Shown here: positions 1 to 8,921 of the stretch, piece by piece
Layout of the letters: every line of letters begins with the position of its first letter
Numbering within the stretch: position 1 is the stretch's first letter
From: Chitinophagaceae bacterium
Lineage (GTDB): Bacteria; Bacteroidota; Bacteroidia; Chitinophagales; Chitinophagaceae
NCBI GenBank assembly: GCA_016720825.1
Contig: JADKJV010000019.1
Location: forward strand, 1 to 64,000
Length of the DNA: 64,000 bases
Reading direction: 5' to 3'
Notes under the pieces: model-generated
The model's database searches: none
Told to the model about the DNA's origin: nothing
What the model saw: only the letters and a program-made list of their open reading frames with translations
Position numbers and translations under genes: made by a program

Positions 1-1100
1 CCCGATCCTGTATAAGGCCCAGTTCCACCGCTGGCACTGACAGTTACTGTGGCGTTGCCACCGTGACAGGCAATAGCAGTTGCGGAAGAAGTAGCCTGAA
101 GTGCGTCTTGTTCTGTAACCGTTATTGAGGTTGAAGTTGTACAACCATTGGCATCCGTAACATTGTATGTATAAGTTCCGGCTGCTTCATTAAATATACC
201 AGTACCTGTATAAGGTGCAGTTCCACCGCTTGCACTGACTGTTACTGTGGCATTACCACCGTGACAGGCTATAGCAGTTGCAGATGAAGCTGCTGTCAAT
301 GCATCAGGTTCTGAAACCGTGATAGCGGTTGATGCTGTACAACCATTGGCATCTGTTATATTATAAGTATGTGTTCCGGCTGTTACATTAAATGTGCCTG
401 TTCCTATGAAAGGTGCAGTTCCGCCATTTGCTGTAACAGTTACTGTTGCATTTCCGCCATGGCATAAAATGTCAGTAGCTGTTGATCCGGCTGTAAGAAC
501 AGTGCTTTGGGTAATTGTGACTGAGGCGACGGAAGTACAACCATTCACTCCTGTAACAGTAAGTGTATACGTTCCAGGTGTTGTTAAATACACATCTGCC
601 TGATTACCCAGTCCTCCATCCCATGAATAAGATCCATTACCGGTGGCGGTTAAATGAATAGATGTCGTGTTGCAGTTTAACTGCGTGCTGCCGGTCTGGT
701 TTATAATTGTTGCCCCGGGTGTGGTCAGGTTTTGTGTGATAGAAATCTGGGCTGTAGCACTGCATCCGTTTGCATCTGTAACAAGAACAGAATAAACTCC
801 GGGGCTTGTAATGTTTACACTGGCAGTATTCCCCAGTCCGTTATTCCATACATAGCTTACGCCACCTGCAGCTGTAAGGCTGATAGCAGGGTGGTTGCAA
901 TCCAATAAAGCAGTGCCGGTGTTATTTGTTATAGAAGCACTGGCAGCATGAATAGTGGTTGTTACGCTGGCTGGTGTGCCTGAGCAGCCCTCCGGATTCT
1001 GGTAAATTACACTTACCTGCTTTGTGCCGGATGTCAGCCAGTTTACTGTAACGGTATTGTTTGTTCCGCCGGAAATTACCTGGTAATCTGTTCCTTCATT
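1..1100 (-). CDS. SprB-repeat C-terminal part of giant secreted protein (partial)
   Basis: Continuous minus-strand reading frame from a frame break near 1101 to the window edge, with no stop codon. It continues the protein that starts at 8629. The first part is a PKD/Ig-like region (ending in GCSATAQISITQ), followed by near-identical SprB-type units with the signatures ACHGGNATVTV, TGTGTFN and TDANGCT. The unit length is 66 residues: copies of the DNA word coding DANGCT begin at about 141, 339 and 537, exactly 198 bases apart. SprB repeats are known from large cell-surface adhesins of gliding Bacteroidota. The C-terminus, where a type IX sorting domain would be expected, lies outside the window. 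The assignment to the upstream gene is inferred from domain continuity. Confidence 0.75.
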
Positions 1101-4100
1101 CCGTCAAGAATCCATTGATAATTGGTTTTGCCGGCTTCCGTTGAATAAACAACATTGGTATTCGTGCAAACCGGTGTATTCACTGAACTGCTGATTGCAG
1201 GATGTGGTACAGCATTCACCAAAACCTGGGTTGTACTCACCGGGTTACCGGAATTTGTACAACCACCGGCAGAAGAAATATCTGTAAGATTAAATACTGA
1301 AATGGCTGTAGCACTTGTGAATACCGGATCCACCCAATATTTAGCGACGCTGGGCGAAGCAGGATAGCCTGTCCCCGGTTGGTTATAGCAACTGCTTTCA
1401 GCTGTTAACAGTGAATTCGTAAAAGGAGCTGCTAAGCCATTCGCTGTATATGCGTAATAACCTGGTGAGGGTGAGAAATAAGAAACGATATAAGTCGTAC
1501 CGGCAGTAATACTAACCGGACTTGCAAAATCAATCTGCTTCCAGCCATTTGTATTATCACTAGTATATGCGCCGGTAGCCAGTGCCGTAGTATTCCCGTT
1601 TAACCAGATTGAACCGGTGTAATTGAGTACATCTGTTCCGGTCTTATAAAAACGGATACCACTGATAGTGCCATTCACTGATGCATGGAATTTCATGCCC
1701 AGTTCTGTTGACGTATTGTCAACATTCTGGGATCCGCCTGTTACACCAGGGCCATAAAAAATTCCCATGGAAACAGGTGCATAGACTGCATTGCCTGCGT
1801 TAAAAGGCTGGTCACTGTTTATGCCGGGATACGTATTGCCATTAACAGTCAGTGTAAATGGTCCGGTACCAGATGTGGCATGGAAATTTAAACTGACCGG
1901 TAAGTTTTCACATACGGTGGGATTCACTGCAGTTAAAATACCGTTTGGTGGAGTGCTGATTGTTACTGTTGTACTGCTCAGCGGATTCCCGGTATTGGTG
2001 CACCCGGTTGTAGCTGTAATGCTGGTAAGATCAAATACAGGGTTTGAACAATTTACCGGGCTGTACAATACATCCACCCAATAATTGGCATTGCCACCCT
2101 GGTCAGGGAATCCGCCGCCATATTTATAAATTCCGTTCGCTCCATCCACCCCTGCCTGAAGGGCGGTCAGCGGGCCATTTGTTACACCAGCACCTGCAAA
2201 GAAATTCTGGCTGATGGCAAAATATCCGTTCTGTGAATAATAAGATGCGATGTATGTTGTATTGGCCTGGATGGCAACCGGTGTATTAAATCTAACTTCC
2301 TGCCAGCCACTGGCTGTTTCTGCAGTGAATGTGGCCGTAGCTAATGATGTACCGGCGCTGTTCCATAATGTTGCAATATGGGTGCCTGTATTCGTTGCAC
2401 CTTTATAGAAACGGATACCTGTAATATATCCGCTTTGTGCTGACCTGAACTTCGTTCCAATTTCAATGGCCTGGTTGTCGGTAACAGATGGATTGGCGGG
2501 TGAGCCGCTGCTGCCCCAGATACTTTGTTCACCTGTAGTGAAGCTTGTAAAAGTTTGTCCGGGATTTACGTTAGTATAGGTATTCCCATTTACCACCATG
2601 GTATAGGCGCACCACCACTCGCCGCAGCCAGTTGCAAGGCAATCATTCCCGCCTGTACAAATTGTACTGTTAACTGCGGCAATGGTTCCCTGTGGAATTT
2701 CATTCAAATGCAAAGTGGCAGCTGCTGAATTTTGAGTGCCATTTGTGTTTGTCCATACAGCCCTGAATTGTTTGCTAGCATCCCCATTTGCTGTTACAAA
2801 ACTATAAGTGCCATTAACGGCCCCTGGAATATCCGACCAGTTATTTCCCTGGTTAGTACTCACCTGCCATTGAACAGCAGGAGCGGGGTTTCCGGTGGCA
2901 CTGCTGGTGAAACCGGCTGTTGAACCCGCACATAAAGTTTGTGTAGCCGGATCAGTAGTTACTACAGGTGCCGTATTCTCCGGCGTACTGCATGTAAATG
3001 ATATGTCTGATAAAACAGGCGTTACAGCGGTGTTGCTGGTGGCCAGGTCAGCTTTATATTGAATGAATTGTGCTGTTGCACCCACACTTCCTCCATTAGT
3101 TGCAATGACTGTCCATGGCTGGCTGAGTATAGTTATTGCCGAAGAAGCAGTTCTTACAGATACCTGCATTGAAGTGCCTGATGGTGTATCGGCATTCCAG
3201 GAAGCAGCGCCCCAGTTTTTTGGAACACCTGCATCAAATATCCTGGAAGTAAAGCTGCCATTGTTTGCATACGGCGTAGCGCAGATACGGTCAACACCCA
3301 GTTCCACACCACCAGCAGGGTAATCGCTGATCTGGATCAGCATATTCGTATTCACTGTCTGGGTAACCGATGGCGTAGATTTTAAAACACCATCCACATA
3401 AAATGAAAAGCTTCCGTTGGCGAGCCACTGGATTTTATAAAGATGTGGTGTATTCAGCAGGTCAGATCCCAATAAGTCTGACTGATTATTAGAAGTGCGT
3501 GCATAAACATTATTATCGCCTGCGCCACCACGTCCGATTACTATCCATGGATTATTAAATGCAGCATCACCGGTAAATCCAATGTTCTGGAAATTACCTG
3601 CAGTAAATGTGGCAGTAAATTCAAGCGTTGTACCGGGTGATACCGGTGTATTATAACTCAGGTGCGAGCCGTTTACGGTTACTTGTCCCGAACTATAAGT
3701 TGTTATTGCACCTGATTGTCCATCCCATATTGCATCACTCCATCCGCCCGGTACTGAGGATCCGGAAAACTCTTCTGTAACTGCTGGTTTTAAACTGACT
3801 GAACCGTTGTTATCCGGGATTACTATCGTGCCGGCATCTGTTGTTCCTGCATTAAAATCAGCAGCCGTAATATCGCTGGCACAGGGTCCTGACGGCATCA
3901 TAAACTGGAGTGTGCCCGGGGCTTCAGGTTCTGTTTCAGCATTTGCAGAAGCATCTGCAGAGGTGACCCTGAAATAATACACCGTACCTGAACTCAAACC
4001 GGTCAGCGTTATGGAATGACTTGTAACCAAAGAGCCATCTGCCTGGTTCAGGCTGGTGATGATGCGTTGCTGTTATAATCCACTTTTGAATCAGCCGCTT

Positions 4101-4111
4101 CGTTGGTTGTC
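1076..4111 (-). CDS. middle part of giant secreted mosaic protein (FN3, LamG-like, Ig, two DUF4082)
   Basis: Middle section of the gene starting at 8629, in the same frame as the N-terminal section but separated from it by a roughly 60-base stretch (about 4111-4051) readable only in another frame. The short stretch supplies the missing part of a fibronectin-III domain (TNEAADSKVDYNS), followed here by SITLTGLSSGTVYYFRV. Then come a concanavalin/LamG-like domain (about 3830-3290), an Ig-like domain (about 2990-2690, WQVSTNQGNNW), two DUF4082 modules (about 2500-2040 and 1760-1310, each with a GMKFR/GTKFR-type start and ISGIRFYK/ITGIRFYK) and the start of a PKD-like domain. The frame breaks again near 1101, so the apparent stop at 1076 is not the real end. 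Probably secreted or surface-exposed. Confidence 0.75.
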
Positions 4112-7100
4112 GGTGATTGTCGCTGTTCCGTCTGTATGCGGTGTTGCCGTAATATCTGTAATTTCCGGACCGTCATCATCAATTGAATAAGCAGCAGAAT
4201 AATTTCCGGATGCTGCATTAAAGAATGCGTATGAGATCCCTTTGATGGTTTGAGTAGTATAAGTAACCGGTGAGCCATTCAAAGTTAGGCTGGTCAGCTG
4301 GCCTGATTGTACTGCTGCCGGAACCATGCCCTGGATTTTGTAAGCACCAGATGCAATAGTGGCCGTAAAGTTCATAACATGGCCATCCCAGTTATAAGAT
4401 CCGAATGATGAACCATTGCGTCCATCCAGCCAGGTGAGCATCTGACGGGCAGTCACCACCGGGATGTTCCTTGAAATGGCTGATGCAATGATCGCATCAG
4501 ACCCGGAAGAGGTATTGGCATCTGTATGCATATTCGCGCAGAATACACCATAGTATCCGTTAGCACCAGTAGCATTGTCCAGTAATGTATTGATAAAACC
4601 AGGGAATGAAATACCTGATTCATCAGGCATTTGTGTTGTTACCTGGTAGTTGTCGAGTATGGTGCCATCCAGGTCTGCAAAACGCATGGGCATACCTGAG
4701 CCGGTAAACATACCCGGACGGTCCAGTATCCATTCTGCAGGCCAGTAATAATAATCCGTATTTAAACGGATGCCATGGGCAATTTCCACTTTGGGTTTGC
4801 TGGCCCAGTCGGCCCACGAGATACAATGCGTACGGTTTGTTACCTGTGAAGACACACTGGTGTACTTGTTGCCGAAATCTGCCAGTTGGGAACTGATTGT
4901 ATTTTCCAACGAAGAAAGCGTATACGTGGTGCAGCCTGTATTTACATGCAGCCCGATTTCAAATCCCTGCGCTTCAAAAGCGGCAGCCTGCGCATTTGAT
5001 ATGGGTGTGCTGGTATAAATATAAGAAGTGCCCCGGATTGCTTTCCAGTCCTGTACATCAGCCGGTGTGTTATTGCCATAATTGGCATATTGATTAAACC
5101 TTGCAATGGTTCCTCCGTTACCATGATCATCACCGGTCATTACGATCGCTGCTTTGAGTTTACGAGGAAGGAACCAGAATTTAGGCAGCGGTCTGCGGTC
5201 GCGGTTGAATGCCAGAATCATATTGTTCAACAGGTGTTGCTGCTCATCTGCCTGTGGAATCGCTACTTTGTCAAGATCAATCCAGTCCGGGAAAAACATA
5301 TCACTCGAACGGATATTGTCTGAATGTCCGTCTCTTTCCTGTCCGGCCCATGCGGGATTACCCTGACGCGTATACACAATAGATTTTGCGAGATCATACG
5401 TGAACGCAAATGCCATTCCGCCATTTGTGCCAACTGCATGCGATGTAACAGCAGGATACGTTGTTGCTGTACTGGCATTCGAATAAAGTGTTGCAACGGT
5501 TGTCGCGCCGTTTAGCGTATATAAATCAGCCGCACTGTGGAATTGTATCGTTTGTCCTGTAATGCCGGTACCGGGAGCGCTGGCTGTATTAACGAGAAGG
5601 TATTTATCTGATAAAGTACCTAAAGCCGGTGTGATACCAAGTAAACCGGCCAGTTGTGCATCTGGCCTGAACGCAATGAATAATCCGCCAGCATCCACCC
5701 AATTGGTTAGCATGGCAACCTGGCTGCCATTCAAGCTCATCTCTCCAAGAATCACTACATCATAATTATTGAGCACGGTGGCATTCACCTGTGAAATATC
5801 CAGCGCAGTAAATTCATTCAATCCTTCTGCACGAAGTATTTCCACGGCGTAACGACTAAAAGGATTCGCAGCGGCACTGATCACCAATATCGGACCACCA
5901 GGTCCTTCAGCCGGTGGAGGAGGTGGCTCTGATACTGTAGTAAATGACCATGAATAATCATTTGTCATTGCATTCCCGGCCACATCCGTAATATGTGGTG
6001 CTGAAATGCCACCTTTCAGCAATGCCGTATAATTGGTAGTGAATGCTATATTGGTATTAGGTGTTATTGAAATCGTCCGGGTACCACTGTTGTAGGTAAT
6101 GGCAGCGGGGATCAATGTATTTGAACCGTCTCTCAATTCTACTGTAGTATTATCGATAGTCAGCCCGTCAAGTGGTTCATTGAAAACAGCCTGGACGGTT
6201 GAGTTCACAGAAACATTGGTGGCTCCGGCTACCGGTGAAACAGATGTTACCTGCGGGGGATTTACATCCGGCCCGACAGAATTATTAAAAATCACATCCA
6301 CCCAGTAATTACTTTTCTGGTATGTTTCAGTTGGGAATGAGGGCGTGGACGTATACAGGTAAATCCCATTTGGTCCGTCAGTGCCATTGGCCAATGCGGT
6401 CAGACTGCCATTGGTAACCGCAGCAGTAAAATAATTGTCAGTAAATGTATAATAATTGGCACTGCTGTGATACGATATCACATACGTTGTATTTGCACTG
6501 ATCGCAACAGGGGCATTGAAATCCATTTGCTGCCAGCCGCTGGCTGTTTCACCGGTGAATACAACTGAAGCGAGTAAACTGCCGGAAGAAGTCCACAATT
6601 GTCCTGTATGTGTTCCGGGATCACCGGTCGCTTTATAAAAACGCACACCGGTGATAAATCCATCCTGGTTGCTCCTGAACTTCATGCCTAATTCTATAGC
6701 TTGTCCATCCTGTGCAGATAAAACGGCGGGAGTGGCGGATGGAGGGAAAATAGTGCAGGGACAGGGCAATGGCGCCGCGGCTGTAATAGTTACATTGATG
6801 GAATTGGCAGCTGGGGCAGGGGAGACCGATTCCATATTCGCATTATCGTCTATCGCCCTGCACTGGATGTTTGCAGTACCACTTGCTGTTGGTGTCCACG
6901 TATACGTCCAGCTGTTTGTTCCTGTTGCAGATTGCCAGGTCAGTCCGCCGTCTGTTGAAATTTCAATACCAGCCACTACACCATTTACGTCTGAGGCAGT
7001 ACCGCTAATTGTAACAGGATTACCTGCCGGCACTGAAGCGCCGTTTACCGGGGAAGTGATCACTGAAACCGGTGCAGTAATATCAACGGGTGAGTCTGCA

Positions 7101-8629
7101 GTTAATCCGGATTGCAGATTGTCAGGCAGCACGCCCATGTCTGCAAAAAGATTTACAGTGGCCTGTTGCATGCGTTCATCTTCTGCAGAGGATGAACCAT
7201 CATGATTGGCATCCAGTCCCCAGCTCCATTGTACGGTTCCTGCACCAAATACCAGCGCACCATTGTTATGCCTGTATAATGAAAGATGATGCGTTTGACC
7301 AGATAAGACGGTTTGGGATAATTTAATTCTTCCGGGAGGATACTTGCCATTATTGCTTTCCGGGTCCCATTCGTAGCCCAGTGTGTTGTTCGCGAGCGTT
7401 GCCGTTTGACCACTGCCCAGTGAAGTAATTGTCGTATGTCTCCAGAAACGTAACTGGCTGAATTTTTCCGGTACTTCGATAGTGCCGGTGCTTCCGATCC
7501 AGCTGATTTGCCCGGTCAGTTTGTTTTCCGGGTTACAACCATCTGCTGCAGGGAAATCACAGCCATCACGCCAGAGTCCAGTCCATACATCCGGTAATGG
7601 ATCACATTTACCGCCGCAGGTATTTTCACCGGATGTTCCTTCTTTATAACATACGAGTGTACGATGGTTGTCTTCCCACCGGGTTTTCCAGTAAATTTCA
7701 TTGCCGCTGAAAAAAGCGAGATGCGTACCACTGTTCCGGGCGGCTTCAGCACGCAGGCGGGCATTGGCACTCCAGTATTCATCATGGCCTACTGATAAAA
7801 ATATTTTATGGGTTGATGGTGTTATGGGGGTGACATCCCGGTCCATATCCACATCAGAAATATAACTCACATCATAACCGTTTCTTTCCATCCAGCGGAT
7901 CATCGGGAATTCTGCATGGAATAAAAAATCTTCCGAACTGCCGCTGCCGCCTCCGCCATTCCTGGTAAAGAAAGGCCTGTTGTAACTTACTTTGGTGGCG
8001 TGATTAAAACCTGGAACCGGTGTTCCTGAATTATTTACATACAAACTGTTTCCGCCATAACCATTGTATGCCTGCCAGGTGGCATCCGAAGTTTTGAAAA
8101 TGATTTTAGATGCACGGCTATCGTCCCGTACAATAAAAGGAATGAGGCTGGCTCCCTGGTTATCATTCCGGGTTAAACGTGCAATATATAATCCTGATAA
8201 AACACCGGCAGAATTCCAGGATGCTGAAACAGCCCAGTTGCTGCAATCTGTTTTACCAGAGGCCTCTTCATATAAAGGATCCGGTTGCGCAACACCGGTA
8301 AAGTTTCCTAAATCAGCAATTAACCGCGCGCCGGTATTATTATAATAACCCAGTCTGTATATCTGAATGGTATATCCGGTGGCAGGTGCTTTTACGTCAA
8401 TTTTGAAGTCAACAGTTTCGCCCGTGTTAATGCTGAATTCAGTCGCATAGCCCTGGATCGAAAGGTCGCCGGCGCCGCTAACATCCCATACAGACGCGGC
8501 TGTGCCAGGCAAGGCATTTTCAGTAACAACAGGATTCTGCGCCAGTGTCTGGATTTGTGAAAATATCATTGCCAGGCAAGCTATAAATAGTGCTTTGCCA
8601 TGCTTTGTGAGCATAGGGGTTCGGGACAT
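4091..8629 (-). CDS. N-terminal part of giant secreted protein: N,N-dimethylformamidase-like / DUF4082 / polysaccharide-deacetylase-like
   Basis: Starts at ATG 8629 with a Sec signal peptide ending SQIQTLAQ (residues 1-31). Residues about 32-510 match the N,N-dimethylformamidase beta-subunit-like domain (YRLGYYNNTGAR, SGLYIARLTR, TWQAYNGYGGNSLY, VGHDEYWS). Next are a bacterial Ig-like domain (about 515-610), a first DUF4082 module (about 620-775), an SbsA-type Ig-like domain (about 786-896), a GATase1-like Rossmann segment (about 910-1025) and a polysaccharide-deacetylase-like domain (about 1155-1400, AIVMTGDDHG, GFEIGLHVN). A frame break near 4111 creates the apparent stop at 4091; the protein continues below. 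The substrate is unknown. The combination suggests an extracellular amide- or acetyl-hydrolysing adhesin, which is inference only. Confidence 0.8.
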   Translation of the reverse strand: MSRTPMLTKHGKALFIACLAMIFSQIQTLAQNPVVTENALPGTAASVWDVSGAGDLSIQGYATEFSINTGETVDFKIDVKAPATGYTIQIYRLGYYNNTGARLIADLGNFTGVAQPDPLYEEASGKTDCSNWAVSASWNSAGVLSGLYIARLTRNDNQGASLIPFIVRDDSRASKIIFKTSDATWQAYNGYGGNSLYVNNSGTPVPGFNHATKVSYNRPFFTRNGGGGSGSSEDFLFHAEFPMIRWMERNGYDVSYISDVDMDRDVTPITPSTHKIFLSVGHDEYWSANARLRAEAARNSGTHLAFFSGNEIYWKTRWEDNHRTLVCYKEGTSGENTCGGKCDPLPDVWTGLWRDGCDFPAADGCNPENKLTGQISWIGSTGTIEVPEKFSQLRFWRHTTITSLGSGQTATLANNTLGYEWDPESNNGKYPPGRIKLSQTVLSGQTHHLSLYRHNNGALVFGAGTVQWSWGLDANHDGSSSAEDERMQQATVNLFADMGVLPDNLQSGLTADSPVDITAPVSVITSPVNGASVPAGNPVTISGTASDVNGVVAGIEISTDGGLTWQSATGTNSWTYTWTPTASGTANIQCRAIDDNANMESVSPAPAANSINVTITAAAPLPCPCTIFPPSATPAVLSAQDGQAIELGMKFRSNQDGFITGVRFYKATGDPGTHTGQLWTSSGSLLASVVFTGETASGWQQMDFNAPVAISANTTYVISYHSSANYYTFTDNYFTAAVTNGSLTALANGTDGPNGIYLYTSTPSFPTETYQKSNYWVDVIFNNSVGPDVNPPQVTSVSPVAGATNVSVNSTVQAVFNEPLDGLTIDNTTVELRDGSNTLIPAAITYNSGTRTISITPNTNIAFTTNYTALLKGGISAPHITDVAGNAMTNDYSWSFTTVSEPPPPPAEGPGGPILVISAAANPFSRYAVEILRAEGLNEFTALDISQVNATVLNNYDVVILGEMSLNGSQVAMLTNWVDAGGLFIAFRPDAQLAGLLGITPALGTLSDKYLLVNTASAPGTGITGQTIQFHSAADLYTLNGATTVATLYSNASTATTYPAVTSHAVGTNGGMAFAFTYDLAKSIVYTRQGNPAWAGQERDGHSDNIRSSDMFFPDWIDLDKVAIPQADEQQHLLNNMILAFNRDRRPLPKFWFLPRKLKAAIVMTGDDHGNGGTIARFNQYANYGNNTPADVQDWKAIRGTSYIYTSTPISNAQAAAFEAQGFEIGLHVNTGCTTYTLSSLENTISSQLADFGNKYTSVSSQVTNRTHCISWADWASKPKVEIAHGIRLNTDYYYWPAEWILDRPGMFTGSGMPMRFADLDGTILDNYQVTTQMPDESGISFPGFINTLLDNATGANGYYGVFCANMHTDANTSSGSDAIIASAISRNIPVVTARQMLTWLDGRNGSSFGSYNWDGHVMNFTATIASGAYKIQGMVPAAVQSGQLTSLTLNGSPVTYTTQTIKGISYAFFNAASGNYSAAYSIDDDGPEITDITATPHTDGTATITDNQRSG

Positions 8630-8921
8630 GGTGGATGTCTTTTGTGAATTATCTAAATCTGGCTCTTTGGATATCTTCTTCCGGCGATTTGATCAGGATA
8701 AAAGGATCAGTGGTGGTTATATTGCCGGTTCAACGATAAGTTCTTGGATGTGAGCACAAAGTAATAAGAATTGTCTTAAAAACTAAGCACAATAACAGAT
8801 TTTATAAAGCTGACTGTATATCTTTTTGAATTTCAATTCAATAATAAAAGTATCAGGTAATACACTGATACTTTTATTATTATTTGTTGAGGTGCTTAAT
8901 TTTTTTTGTTCAAGGAGTTGC
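8630..8921. other. intergenic region between giant gene and PBP1A
   Basis: AT-rich spacer of about 290 bases. It holds the upstream region of the minus-strand giant gene on its low-coordinate side and the PBP1A terminator hairpin on its high-coordinate side. No small ORF with convincing coding character was seen. Confidence 0.6.
8840..8881 (-). terminator. rho-independent-type hairpin downstream of PBP1A
   Basis: Perfect 17-bp inverted repeat (8840-8856 with 8865-8881) around an 8-base loop. The arms begin AATAATAAAAG, giving a U-rich tail on either strand. It lies about 40 bases beyond the PBP1A stop codon on the minus strand. Confidence 0.75.

Noticed and set aside
1..720. 198-base repeats as a CRISPR array
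   Set aside because: The repeats are contiguous coding units without spacers and translate to SprB domains.
4051..4111. Programmed ribosomal frameshifting in the giant gene and others
   Set aside because: There is no consistent slippery heptamer or downstream structure, and the breaks occur in many unrelated genes; base-calling indels explain them better.
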